Of a DNA stretch of 51,572 nt, positions 22,003 through 35,155 are shown piece by piece (within the stretch, counting starts at the first letter, position 1; each line of letters starts with the position of its first letter). Source of the stretch: Lineolata rhizophorae (Eukaryota; Ascomycota; Dothideomycetes; Lineolatales; Lineolataceae). The stretch spans positions 1,017,276 to 1,068,847 of the forward strand of contig MU001681.1 in the NCBI GenBank assembly GCA_010093515.1. The letters are read 5' to 3'. The position numbers and the translations under genes are program-made. The notes beneath the pieces were generated by a model. The model was not told the origin of the DNA, did no database searches, and saw nothing but the letters and a program-made list of their open reading frames with translations.

Positions 22003-22965
22003 GCGGGCGACCCAGGCCGGGCCCGGGACCGATTCGAAAAGTCGTCAGCAAGCTGGGCCGCCGGCGGGCGTGCGGGCGGCAGTGGAGCATCATCCGCAAT
22101 CGCCCAGCCAGGGAAAAAGCTCGCGCCTCGGTGCGGCGCCTGCGCTGCGTGCTGCTAGACCCGCTGGGGATCGACGTCCGTCAGAACCCCCCCCAAAGCG
22201 TGGGCCGGCCTGGGACCGCGCCTCGGCCTGAACCTGTTCGCTCCCCCCATTGTTCCCCTACACTCAATGCTGAATCTATGTACTCGGCCTCGTACTCTTG
22301 TCGTGATTGATGAAGGGCATGCGCTTTGGCAATTTTCCTCTCTCCTTGATAGAACATGTCTGTATGCAAAATAAAAGAAAAAGGCGCCCCCTTTGGCCCC
22401 CCCCTGCTTTTACCCATTTCCTTCACTTCTCCTTGGGAGGTACATGCAACGCCAACCCCTCCTCTCTCCCCTCCCCTCCCTGGCCGGAAACGGTAACTGA
22501 TTAGGTACAAAGCGGTACCCTCCTGCGCCCGGGCCAGCCATTTTGGGCAAGTGCCAGATGTTCATTTCGTGCCCGTTTGGAGCAGACACTGAAAGGGCAG
22601 GTTGGCGGGTTCCGCTAGACGTCGCAGACGAGCAATTGGACGGCTGCGAGTGTCTTTTTGCACTCAATTCCAGTGCGCTCCCGGGCTCGACGGCCGTCTA
22701 AAGTACCTCTTTGGCTCGCTCCGACTGCGAGCACAGGGCCCGAGGGCCCCCCCGGGGGGGCCTTCGGCCGGGGCAGCGCTGGTGGGGCGCTGGCTGCCAA
22801 GCCGCCCGCCATCTGGTCGCCATATCAGCAAACGCATCGGTGGCAACTATTGATAATAGCCCGGCGATGCGCCCGAACGCGTCTGCGGCGGCGCAAGGAA
22901 TGTGCTAACACGGCCTTTTTGGTCTAACGATATGTACGGTAGGGTTTGCGGGGAACGAATGGAGC

Positions 22966-22996
22966 GGGGGGAGGGGGAGGGGGAGGGGAAGGGGGG
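22966..22996 (+). other. G-quadruplex-capable run
   Basis: At least five G-runs of four or more bases, separated by single A or AA, lie on the plus strand within 31 nt. Similar plus-strand runs occur at 29079-29108, 30734-30765 and 34058-34091. Confidence 0.6.
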
Positions 22997-23698
22997 ATGA
23001 ATTCTGGCTCTGGGGTGGTGGGTGTGAAAGCGCAAGGGTGGCTGCAAGCCCGCGCCGTTCTGCAGACCGGTTGCAGACCAGCGACCAGATATTTGGCAAT
23101 GAAGCACCTGAAACTGAAGCGAGCAGCCCCCAGCGCAGGAGCAAGAGCTGGGAGCTGCACCCCGACTGCAGGCCGCGAGTGGCGATACAACAATACGACC
23201 AACGGCCGCGCTAGATGGCTTTGATTTGGCCCGCGACAAGCTGTCCCCGCCAGGACTCGGCGACAAAGTACCCACCCTCCCCTCTCTCGCCCACGCCCGC
23301 GCCGGCACGCTGCCACCGTGTACGTACCTCGTCCTCGCCTTCCCGACTCTGCCTGCGAGGGACTGCATGAGCAGTGATCCCGTCTGATATCCGTTCCCTA
23401 TGGGCGCTCGAACAGGCATCGGCTGCTCACTCGGACCGTTGCCCAAGGGGCCCGCTGACATGCCGCCAGCTCGCCGAGTGGGCGGCGCTCGGCATCCGGT
23501 CCGGTTTCGGCCGGCATGAGCGCCAGCGAAACCCGCCGGTGCTGAGGATGCACCGGCGCCCGGAGAGTCGTGGCCACTGCGCCGACCCTTGGATTTCGAC
23601 GTATGATTTAGGGAATTTTGTCTAAAGGGAGCTAAATTCGCAATTCGCGGCCCAGCTTGACTGGCCCGGCGAGGGAGAGAACGCTGCCTCCGTCAGGC

Positions 23699-23719
23699 GG
23701 TGGTGGTGGTGGTGGTGGT
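23699..23719. repeat. (GGT)7 trinucleotide repeat
   Basis: Seven exact GGT copies in non-coding DNA, followed by C-rich stretches at 23747-23777. Confidence 0.8.
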
Positions 23720-26700
23720 ACCCGCTTCCGCTCGGGATGCCGTATCCCCCCCCCCGAACCACACCCCCTCCCCCCAGGCGGCATTTTGCTGAGCGGGAGG
23801 CCCTCCCGGCCTGGCCTTCATTATCTCTCGACTCGCAATCGCAGGGGACCGGCGACCGCGGCCACGCGCGCAGGAGGATGGCCTGCCGGAGCAGGCCAAC
23901 GGGGACCAGGGGACACCTTGCGCGGTGCAGGCGGCGCGGCGTCGCGCGTCTGCAACTGCGGCGCCTCCAGCGCACAGATCTGCCAGATTCTCCCAAGCAC
24001 TCGACCTCCAACGAACAAAATCGTTGTCGCCCGTAGGCTTGCTCCCCCATCAGCCTAACGGACTCGAGCGCGGCCGACCCGCCCCTCGCCCTACACCGCA
24101 CTCCACCCTTCCGGACTGAAAATGGCATCCTGCAGCCTGACCGCCCGCCGCGCAGTCCGTCCGCCAGTCACCATGGCGGAGACTCTGTCTTCCCGCAGCG
24201 TCGCCATCGTGGACACGGCCCGCCTTTGCAGCCCTTTGTTTCCCTACTCGCGGAAATCTTCCTTGGGCACGGAAGGTGGTATTGATCATGTGCGGCGCCG
24301 AGACCTGGCGCCGACATGGCGACGGCTGTAGGCAGCTCGAGCATCGTCCAACAGCAACGCGTCCTGTCCCGCTCCGTCTTCCCGCTTTCACGTGCCTCCG
24401 TCCCGCGTTCTCCCAAGACGCTTCGTTGCACCACCGCGGGAAATAAAAAAAAATAGCATTGTCAAGTGAACGTGCCAGCGCCTGCCGCGATTGCTGGTGC
24501 CCCCGTGGCCGCTCTGTCCGTCCATCCCAAGAGCAGGCCTGGAACGGATTCGCTAGCCCTGTGTCGGTGGCGCCGGCTCGTGCAATGCGCGAGGCTGCTG
24601 ACGCAGGCCGCTCGCTTGACGACGCGGACGGCGGGCCCGTGCTCGCCGAGCATTCTTGCCGGATCCCGTTAGACGGGACGTCGAACAATCGCGGAGCCTT
24701 CTCAGGCCTCGCGCATCAAATTATCTCGCGACAAAAAAGCCACCGGGGTCCGGGCTGGGGCCGCCGGCGGCTCTGAGCCAGTCTTTTTTTTCCCTTCTTT
24801 TCTGCTCTGAATTTCGCCTTCGCTTGGAGGCCGTGGCACAGCCCTGCGCCGGGCTGGTGGAATTGGCCTTCGAGCCTCCCCCAAGAATTACTGCCTGCGT
24901 ATGGCCCAGGACCAGGGTCGTTCGAGCTGCCCGATGGCCGCCCCGTCCTCTTCTCCACGAGGACCAGATTGGAGGGTTCGATCTAAAGCACCCCGCGTTC
25001 GCTTCGTTTGTTCTTCCTTCGCATCGCGCCTCTGTGATTTTGTTCGTGTCATTCGCCGTGACGTTGGAGATTTGTGGCTTGGCCGGGCCCGCGCCTGGCG
25101 GCCACGCTGCCAGCCGCTCAGCCCGGCCGCGCAGGGAAATTTTCATCGCGCTCGGACCAGAGCTCCGGATTCGAGTCCGGCGCCAGGCCGAGCCTTTCCC
25201 AATGGACCGACTCTTGCGCTGGCCCGTCTCGTTCGAACCGCTTCCCGCGCCGCCGAGATTGGCGGAGAGCCGCCTGTACTGTCAGCTAGCTACCGCGCAG
25301 GTTGCCGCCACCAGCGCGGCCCTTGGCTGCGGTGCCGCGACGCGGTTGGTCCGTCCGGGCGGCTTGGCGGCCTTGGGGCCCAAAGCGGGTCCAGGTGGCT
25401 GCGTCTTCCGACCCGCCTCCGCCTGGGCGCACGCGTCCAACCTTTTCCTTCTCAGAACTGGCGACAGATCGCGTTGGGGCGACTCGAGTCGCCCGGATCG
25501 ACTCGGCTAATCGAGCCAGAGCCGTAGCCCTACGGATCCCCCGATCGTTCCGCCATTTCGTCTCCTTCTCATGGCCGACTCGGCGGGCTAGGTCGCCGTG
25601 GCTGCCTCACCTCACGGCCGGAGTGATGTTGGCGTTACGTATGCCGATTGCGACTCGCCGTCGGAGCAGCCCCGCTACGCCGAAGAGGCGCGTGCGCGAA
25701 GAAAGGAGGCACGAGATGGAGACCGGCACGTCCGCGCTCCGCAGAATCTCATGCGCTTGGTCGTGGTCAAAACATTTCGCCGTTCTGATCACGGTTCCCT
25801 TCTGGAAGTTCTCGCTTGGACGAACTCCCTGGTGCTATGTACGTACATGTTGCCGGCCTCAGGACGAGTCATTCCCTCAATGGGCGCTTGGCAGTTGGAA
25901 ACGTCCTTCTTGAAGGCCCGTGATTTCCTCGAAGGGGTGTTTTCTAGGGTCCCGAGCTATAGTTGATTACATTTTGGGCAAAGCGCGAAGCACACCAGCA
26001 ACAGTCGCGCAATTCGGTCCATTAACACACGGGGCCTGACTATATCAGTACACTTTCGACGGTGTTTCGACAAGATGCACCCACGGCATTGACGCAGCGG
26101 TGCCGGCGTCCTGGACCGGACGTCGGATAGATCCGGCGCTGGCTCGGCTGCATGCTTCAGACCTCCCCCGGATCGATCTCGACTCTTCGAAGAAGGACGG
26201 GGACGAAAGAGGCGAGGCTTCGCATCGTGGCCATCCCCTAGCCGTCGCAGCTTTTCCGGAGGCGCGGCCGATGCCTTGAGCCGAAGGCATGGATAGCGGC
26301 CGGTCTGACGCGTCGTTAAATACCCACCGAAATACCCACGGCGCGGCTGTTCGGTTTCAATCTCCAGCGAAGCCGGGGCCGCGCTGCCCAAAGCTCGCCG
26401 TGGACCCTTGGACCCCGTGCGGCCGCTTAGCGCCAAGCGATATGCGCATGGGTCGGGCCTTCTGGAAAGATTCCTTGGCCGGCGTGCGTCGCATGTGATT
26501 CGTGCTCCGCAGCGCCGCCGCGCGCGTCGGCTGATTCCCTCGTCTCGCGACGCCGGCATGCAGAATCACTCGCATCGGCCCCGGCGCTGCGATAGCAGGT
26601 TCAGTTATGATAGCCTCCAGCTCATATACCGCGACGCCGCTGGAGTTTTAGATACATCGTTCGACGGTCCAGGCTTTCCAGAAGATTTGAATACCGACGG

Positions 26701-29078
26701 CCAGGCTAAAGCCACCCCACATTTGAACCGTTTGACTCGACTGGCCCGTGACAGGCATAACCCCTTCATTCCACGCAGACGTGAGTGCGCCTGATTGATT
26801 AAGAGTTCATCAGGCCGTATGTTGCTTCCTCGTTTTCGGCTCGCGCCAATTCATCACCCTGGCCTTCAATCGTCGATGACGGCCCGCGATGACGATGGCT
26901 CCGAGACCAGAGCCTTCCGGCGGAGTTGGCGCGCAACGAGCTAGCGTGTGGGGGCAATAATTCACCGGCTCCTCACCACCACGCATGTAGTCGACTGAGT
27001 CAGGCGCGTAACAGGAACTGGGCCGATCGCCGCGGCCGCCTCCCTCAAATGGGCGAGGCAATAATTCGACCAGCTATAATATAGCATGGGAATTATAGCT
27101 GCGCTGCACGCGAGGAGCAGGGAAGAGACGCGAAGCACCGACCACGAACAGGCCCCGTTCCTGCAGGAGCTTTCCCGGAGTGACCAACGCCCTGCAGCCG
27201 TTGTTCACATCACTGAGGCCACGCCAATCAGAGCCGACGTGGTATACCGGCCGCGTATTAAGGCCTCAATCAGACCGCGTGCGGACGAGCATACAGCCGC
27301 TACGGTCCGACTTCTGCAGCGTCGTATCTCGGAATGGCAAGGCAGCAAGTCTGTACCTACGTAGCACGCCCTGTGGGGTTCGGGCCCATCCCACATGCCC
27401 TCGCACTTTTGCGGCGTTACCTTCGCGGCGACATTGCCCGAAGAGAAGAAAGAAGCGTGCGGGAACCGAATCCTCTTTACGGGGCCACTCCGCCAAACCG
27501 CTACGAGGGCAACTTCAAAAACACCGTTTCATATGTATGAGGCTCTCGCGTGTTTATGTACACAATGTCTTAGACAACGACGCGGTGACCGTTCGTCCGA
27601 ATTCCACCTGCTGACGGTATGCTCATCGCACATCGCGCAGGTTTTGCTTGACGTGGTACTCGCCGCCCACAAACTACTGTGCGCACTCGGCAACGCCAAG
27701 TGAAAACTGTCGGGACTTGCCCAGTTCAAGGGCAATACAAAAAAGGGCAAGAAGGAGAAAACGAGAAAAATCAAAGCACACGATCGGGACGAGTTCACTG
27801 TAAATGCGGCACGAGCTCCCTGCGGAATTACCTGGAAGCCGAGGTACTCATCTGGATTATTGTCGCCGCGTCATTGAACAGCTCTCGCAGTTGACCTTGT
27901 CCCTTACTAGAACGATGCTTAATTGCATCTGTTAAGACGCCATACCCACTTGTCAATCTGGGCTTTCCCACTACGAAAGTGCCCTGTCAGCAGCTTGTCC
28001 CCCAGCTCCAAGCCTATTCCAGACCGCGCTCCTGCATGCCAGCTTATAACTTGGAACCCGTCGTTTTACCTGCCGTTCGGCCGCCTCCCTGAACGGCAAT
28101 TAATTGGCTGTTGGGTTCGACTTTGTTATTGGCCTCCTACTTTCAACTTTACTCCTCCTTCAGACGGCGCCGCATACGCGCCTTCGGTGTCAAGGGCGAG
28201 CTTGCCGTAGCGGAGCAAGAGCCTCTTTCGTACTTTGCAAACGACTTCCTGCATATAGACGTTCCAGGGATCATGGTTTCAGCCGTTCTAACCACTTTCT
28301 TAACAAGAAGATTGGAGGAAGCGCAGGCTGCAATATCTTTGACGATCGGACAGGCTCGAAGTAATCTGCCCGGTCGGCGATAGCCAAGCAACTCGTAGTG
28401 CGCATACGCCGCGGTTCACGTTTGCGGATTACGTGCTCCGTACCTAGCAGCAACTTGCTGAGTCGCGCTCCGACCGACAAGCAAGACTCGACTTCGACAG
28501 TGGCTGATCTCCCTGCGCCGCCGTTGTTTACGATGTGGTTTTCATTATTGCATAGATGGAGCGCCGGGCCAATCAGCGCATTTCTAACGCCGTCGCAGAA
28601 CAACTGCTTTCATCCCGGCAAGCTCTCAGGCTTCGCTACATCCATACCCTCGTGTGAAGCTCGGCATCCTCTAGCCTTCGAATTCCTAGACGCCTCCCTC
28701 ATTCGCCGCACCTGCCAAGCAATGCAAAGAGGCGCGAGCAAAAAAATGAGAAGTGCTCGAGACCCCTAATGCGCCCCAAAATACCGCAAAGCAGCAAGCT
28801 GGAAAAGCGCCACACGACCACAATTTGTCCGTCCACCAGACGCCAACCTCGAACCAAATCAACCCGCTCCTTGCACCAAGAAGGCAGCAGGCGGCGCGAC
28901 TCATCTGCAAGGTGCTCCCTCCCCCCTCCCCCCCCCCCCGGCCCAATCGCCAAATCGGCCGCCCGCTTACGCCCCGCGCGCGGCGCGTATGTATGTATGT
29001 AGCCCCGCGGCGAATGGATTGCGCCCCCAAATCCGCATCCCCGGTTCACGGGTCAGCCGAGAACGTAAGGGGGAGTTG

Positions 29079-29108
29079 GTGAGGGAGGGGAAGGAGGGAG
29101 GGGGGGGA
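29079..29108 (+). other. G-quadruplex-capable run
   Basis: G-runs of three to eight bases are separated by short A/T spacers on the plus strand. A C-run cluster lies just before it at 28917-28939. Confidence 0.5.
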
Positions 29109-30733
29109 TGCGGATGGCTGGATGGCGGCGGGCGCCCCTCCAGGGATGCGTTTCTTTCTTGCACACACATACCGGTACACGCACACACACAGAGAGAGAG
29201 AGAGCGTGCAAGACTAGCATTGGGACAAATACGAAACGGACGACAGGATATTCACCATGACCAGGGGATGAGGACTTGAGGACTCTGGTGTTGTGGCTCG
29301 TCGCTGTGGATCTGGCGCGTCCCGCGCGGCGGTGTTCGACTCACACTTTTTCTTTTTTTTTTTTTTTCCACTTGCTGACACAGTACTCACGCAGATTTTA
29401 CCCACTTTTATCCAGGGCAAGATGGGGTGTTGAGTAACTTTTACATCAAACCAAGCTGCGGCCGCCCTAATGCCAACATGTACCTTAGACTGTAGACACA
29501 AAACGACTTTGTTGGGGCTGCTACTCGCGGCTTGTTAAGACCGCGTACCCTTGCTCGGAATAACCAGAGCCTGGAAAACCATAGTCCGGTCGGCAAACCG
29601 GGCTTACCATTCAGTCACCAACATGTGCTCTCCCCCGGGTCGAGAATCCCCTTCGCTCCCTTCGCTCCCGTTCGCAGCTCCGGTCGGTTCCATATATGCC
29701 AGGCCGTCGAGGGACGTCCCACCAGTGCCGTAGTAGGGCAGAGACGGATCGCCCCCGATGGACGAACGCTATCGAGCGCCAGAAGTACATGCCGATTGCC
29801 ATCGACGGCGCGCACAGCCGCGCCGCGGGGGCCCATGTACGGCCGCAAGCGCGAAGGAACCGAAGCGACGGGCTATGACGTGAAGGAGGGGGCGGGACAT
29901 GGCCATGTCTCTCGTTCCGCTTGCAATTTTCAGGTTCTCTGTCCAGACCCCGTCGCCGCGCTTGCCCGCGCCTTCGGCTGGACGCAAAGCTTGTCCCAGC
30001 CTGCGTCGGAGATCGGCACGGGCGCGCATCCGGCCGCGCCTCATGATTGATGGACTGAAAGGAACGTCAAGAACGAAGAGAGCCGTGGCACCTACTGCGT
30101 ACACACCCCTGCGACTCCCAACGGCGGCGGCGGCAGCGGTGGTGGTGATGCTTGTAGCGGCTGGGGCAAGCGGGGGATTTGCAGCGGGGCACTCCCCCCC
30201 CCTCCCCGCCCTCTCCCATTCAAAGGGGTGCCCCAATGGGATCGCGGAAGGGCCGCCGCTGGCAATGGACGCGCTGGCAGATCAGTGGGCGCTGACGGCT
30301 TCCCACGCACCGCCCGCCGGGGCCTGGGGGCGATTTCCCTTCCAGGTCCCCCGCTCTCCAGGCCTACTACGCACATGCACTTTCCAGGTGTCTGTGCGGC
30401 TTTCAAGCGAGACTATCGATCAATCATCGGCCCATCACGGGGTTGCGGTCGAGGCTAGCGCACTCCGTCCCTTCCGCGGAGCTCGTTGTAGGGCTAGCAC
30501 CGCCGGTGCTAGCGCCTGCCCTGCGCGAATACATACGTGCCGCGGGAACATTGTATTGGCTGCATGAATGGCGGTTTTTTGCTGCGTTTTGGCGGGCTGG
30601 GGGGGCGAGCGGTGCGAAAAGAGCGGCGCCGGCGACGGGCCCCAGAGTGGGGAATCCTGGCATCGAGCAGGGACCCTTCTTTCCCGCGATCCGCCCACAC
30701 CCACTGCAAGCGAGCGAGCGAGCGCGCCCTTTC

Positions 30734-30765
30734 GGGGGCTGGAGAGGGGGGAGAGGGGGGGGTGG
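30734..30765 (+). other. G-quadruplex-capable run
   Basis: Runs of G5, G5-6 and G8 are separated by CT/A spacers on the plus strand, after a GCGAGCGAGCGAGC stretch. Confidence 0.5.
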
Positions 30766-32051
30766 CGGAACGCTTGTGGACTGCCACTTTTGCTAGCGGC
30801 CGCGAGGCGCTCGACGCACGGCGGCATGTCGCAGCTCGAAGCATCGAAGAGAATTGAAGCATCGCACGCGCTCGTGTCTCAGGCGGGAGGACGATCCGCG
30901 CCATTTTTTGCGTTTCTTGTGGCTTTGCTCGACACATGCGCGTGTACATACCTCGTGCGGCAAAGGGTTAACGTGGCGAGGAATTTTCCAGGTCGACAGC
31001 CAAGGCAGAAACGCAAGCAGAGGCAGGCAGAAACGCAGGTCGCTGGCCGGAAGACCAAGCCATCGCAAAACGCCCAAACGCAAATGCGCAAGCCACCTCC
31101 GCAAAGGACGTAACCGAGCGAAACAAGCTTGGCACCCCCCCCCTCCCCCCGGGGGAATGGGGGCCCCGGGCTGCGCTCTGATGTGCGCTTCACAACACGC
31201 TAGACATGAGACAGCGAACGTACGCAAGCACATCTTCATCAGAGCGAAAGTCACTCCATTTCCAACGATTAAACCTCAGCCGTCGATGCGCCTCGCGCGC
31301 CGCCTTCAATACCTTGGCTCTCCGGCCCAGATATGCTCCCTTCTTGCTTCGAGCGTCCGGAACCGAGAGGTATCAACAACCGCCCTGCGGTCTTCAGGGG
31401 AAGGGAGGGCGAAGGCTCCCTCCTGATTTTGCCTCCGAAGCCCGGAATGGGGCAGGCCTTCACAGCTTCTGGTTTTTGCCGTCCGCACCGGTTCGCTAGT
31501 TCCAAGGCGGCGTGCTACGACTTCGCCGCAAGGGAATAAAAAAAAGGGGTGGGGAAGGTGGGGGGTGGAAGGGGAGCTTCTACGCGGCCAGCGCGCGAAA
31601 AGGGAGGCTCGGAATGCTGGGTGAGGGCGTATCTGGGGGTTACGGGGTGTCGTGCCGGCGGTAGGTAAGGAGGGAGGTTCTCGTGGTTCTCGTGATGCCG
31701 TACATGGGCGGACGCAAGCGGCAGCGGCAGCGGCAGCAGTAGTGGTAGCGGGTAAGTACTTGGCTGTCGCACAGGCGTCGCGCCGCTCGAATTGCGCATG
31801 CGGCGGGCTAACTCGACGGCCGTGCCAGGCAAAGCGGGCGAGTGAGTGCGCTTCTTGCGGGGTACGTCCGCGGCTTGTCGCCGCCATTGGCAGAATGATG
31901 GCGGTCGCCATGGAGGCTGCAGGACGCTGGCAGGCGACCTGGGGAGGGAGGCTAGATGCTCGAGAGTGCTAGGTACGATATCGCGCGGACCGGGCTTGGC
32001 GGCCTCCGTCTCCCTCCGACCCAGCGCGCCCGCCGTCGTCCAATCCACTCC

Positions 32052-32086
32052 CTCTTCCTCCCTCCCTCCCTCCCTCCCTCTCTCTC
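32052..32086. repeat. (CCTC)n microsatellite
   Basis: About six CCTC copies continue into CTCTCTC. This is simple sequence in the WOPR upstream region. Confidence 0.75.
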
Positions 32087-32798
32087 CGCGCGCGAGGGCG
32101 GGGTGGCCCGGACGGACAGCATTAATTGCGCGGACTATAGACCCATCCCCGCCACCCCCGGGGATTTCTTGGCGCGGCCAACAGGGGTGGGACGAGAGAA
32201 AGAAGGCCCTCTCCGACTACGTACATTCATACCCGGATCGACGACGGCGGGGCCATCCCATTGACCCACGGCCGAAACTTCCGCTGGTCAACGGCGGCGC
32301 TGCGCGATTTGTCCACTCTGCGCTGGCGGCTGGCGCCGGTTGTCGGCCGCTCGCGCTGAGGAGTGCCCGAATCGAACGACTTTTGTGTAGCAGGTACGAC
32401 AGGTGACTCAGTCGACTTCTCAGCTGTCCTGCGGCCGGTGCATCAAGATGTCGCAATTGATTCCATCCCCGGCGTCGGAACAAAAAAAAACAAAAACAAA
32501 AACAAAAGAACGGTGCGGGAATAAACAGAGCGCGATGGAGATCTGCGCTAAGGTGATCGAGAACCCTGGTATCGGACGGAAGTATCGTCACTTCTGCGTG
32601 TTGATGCTGCTGCCATCGCCGCCGCTGCTCCGTCCGGTTCCTTTGCCCCCATGCCGTTTTTGAAAAGGAAAAACCCGATCGAGGGTACGTGAAATAAAGA
32701 AGTGACAAAAACGCCGCCGAAATGCCATCATTACCAGCAACAATGCCAAATTCATCATCTCTTTAACGCTTTACAAGCCCACAAAACAGCAAAAGGAA

Positions 32799-32816
32799 AA
32801 AAAAAAAAAAAAAAGA
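32799..32816. repeat. Poly(A) tract
   Basis: A run of about 16-18 A in AT-richer sequence. Other A or T runs in the upstream region are near 29354, 35311 and 35841. No adjoining retroelement sequence was recognised. Confidence 0.6.
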
Positions 32817-34057
32817 AAATTTTGATCTGATGATGCGTGCAATTTCCTCTTCGGGTGGACTAGATGACTAGATGGGACATTGTAGTAGCGCGCCGAACGG
32901 CCAGACGGACACTTCTCCGATGGCCGATACGGGGGTTTGGTAAAGTTGTACTTGGTACATGTCCCCCAACCGTACTCTGGGCTGTCCGCTCCGCCGAACT
33001 GAGCTTAGTAGGCATCTAATGTTTTCGGATCATTCCGAGAACATGACTCTATCTTTAATCTTTTTGTCTCCTTTCTTACTTCTTTTTTCTCCCTTATACA
33101 TGACAAGGCGAGCAAGACTTCATGCCCTTGGTACATTCGTTCGAAAGGTATCTGTTCCAGGATATTCTCGGTCTGGAGCATTCATCCATCTATCCTCTAG
33201 ATAGATGATCTCCGAGACGCACTTACGTGTTTCTCCCTCCTGGCTTTGCCATAACCACTCACAGGGTGTCCAGGGAAACGCCAGCATCACCAAGGAAAGA
33301 GGCCACCAAGAGACAAAAACGTCAAAGCAGGTCACTTTTACCCGTCCCGCTCGCCCGTCTCTTCCGTGTTCTATCCAGCAATGTCGTCCGAGCCTGGCCG
33401 GTCGCCGCAGTAGTCCAATGGAGCGTCATCGTCGCTCCTGTCCCTTTGTTCCGCGTCCCACATTTTGCCAGGGGAGACGCCTGCCCCGCTCGTCACGAGT
33501 ACACATTGGAGGCCCACGATGGGAAGAGAGCAAAGGGGGGGTTTGGTGTGCGTGGTAGACGAGGGTTCCACTGCAGCAAGGAGACTGACGGGGGCTTCAA
33601 AGGCAAAAAAGGAGAGGTAAGGCAAGGGCGAAGATCACAAACACGCCGGAAAACGCTCGGAATCGCGGTGTCTCTTTGGCGTGCGGGAGGGTGTGGGGAT
33701 GGGTGTGGTGCGCGCACCGCTCCGCCTCTCGTCTGCCCCGTCCCTACCCCGTATCTCTGGCGGTTCTATCCTTGCCTGTCTCGTCACCTTTGACTGCGCG
33801 ATGTTGGCCAGCCAGCCAGCCAGATAGGTAGGTAGGTCCTTAACAGCCGGTTGATATAGGCGGGCGTCGTGCGCGCGCCCTGGATCGCAAAAATCCGGGG
33901 TAGTCATGTGACGGGTCGGTCGTCCCGGATTCCGGGGCTGGGCAAGATGGGCTGCGCGTGAGACCGGTATGGCGTATGTGGGAGAGCAGGAATGTTTCGG
34001 GATCGAAGATGCGGTGACTTCTGTTCTTTTGCCTTTGGGGGTGTGGGGAACATGAAT

Positions 34058-34091
34058 GGGGTTAGGGGGGGAAGGGGGGAGGGGAGGGGGG
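34058..34091 (+). other. G-quadruplex-capable run
   Basis: Consecutive runs G4, G7, G6, G4 and G6 lie on the plus strand, separated by A, AA or TTA. This is among the strongest such signals in the window. Confidence 0.6.
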
Positions 34092-35059
34092 CTATATCAC
34101 GCGCCTGATAAAATATTTGAGAGAGAAGGGTGGAATCAATAGTAGCTGCGCTGTTAATGCCCCGGGATTGTGCAGCTTTGGGAGCTTGGGAAGGGCCCGG
34201 CGGTTGAAAGAAACAGGGGAAGCGGAGGGGGAAACAGAACAATCAGAAAAATGAAAAAAAGAAGTCGCTGTGGGCCAGGCAGATAATTCGAGGGGAGAGT
34301 TCCGAAAAGCGGAGGAGGACGCTACTGTATCTCGGTGCTTCACGCACGGACGAAGGAACCATAACCGTGCGCGCCGCGTCCTGCCGACCCCGCGGGGAAG
34401 ATGTCCCGGGCGCCCAGCTCGCGCCGCCCTCTACTACGTGCTACGGACGCTCTCCGTGCAAGCCGGCCGCAAGCAAGCAAGCAAAGCAAAGATCAATCCC
34501 TACATCCATACGGACTGCTGGAGCCCCGTTCCGGAGCCTACGAATGGCAAAGTCGACTGCCCACCTGGCCGGCCAAGCCCGCCCAAACCGCCCCGGGCCC
34601 GCCATGTCGCGACCGACGTGTGTGACGACTCCGTACGAGTACCAACCGACCGACGAGCGTCAAGTGACGAGCGACCGACCCGGCCATACCGAGTACACAC
34701 CTATTGCATTTGGCTTCGCCTACCCCTCGCCCGGGCAGAGCCACCGCAGGGCGCTCGACGCAACGCCGAGCGCGCGCCAACCTGAGACAGCCAGGCCAGA
34801 CCCGCCGGCCGGCCAAACGAAACCCAGAATTCCCCCCTAAAAAAAAAATTGGAGTGGGAGAGAGAGAGAGAGAGGAAAAAGCGCCCAGGGTCCGCTCCGC
34901 GAGGCGCGGTTCCTCGTCCCGACCGGCCGACAACCGAGCGAGACAAAGCGACGCCGTCCACTGCGCTCCCCCCGGCGCGGGTCCGGCTCCCTGCAACACC
35001 CCCCCGACACCGACTCCCGACGGCCAGGGTCAACCTACCTACCTGCCCACCTACCTACA

Positions 35060-35155
35060 TACACACATACATACATACATAGGGGCGCGCGGCGCGCGGC
35101 GGGTGGCCGTACGTATGTATGTACGTATGTACGCATGTATGTATGTATGTGTGTA
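35060..35155. repeat. Perfect 21-bp inverted repeat with 54-nt spacer
   Basis: The left arm is 35060-35080 (TACACACATACA...) and the right arm 35135-35155 is its exact reverse complement. The arms share an asymmetric ACACA interruption, so the match is more than two random tetranucleotide runs. The spacer is GC-rich at first (GCGCGCGGCGCGC) and then carries further GTATGTAC units. RNA or single-stranded DNA from here would fold into a hairpin. Confidence 0.85.

Noticed and set aside
24656-25510. Long plus-strand open frames in the WOPR upstream region (also 24901-25527)
   Set aside because: Overlapping frames share the same biased composition, and no domain, splice signals or start context support any of them.
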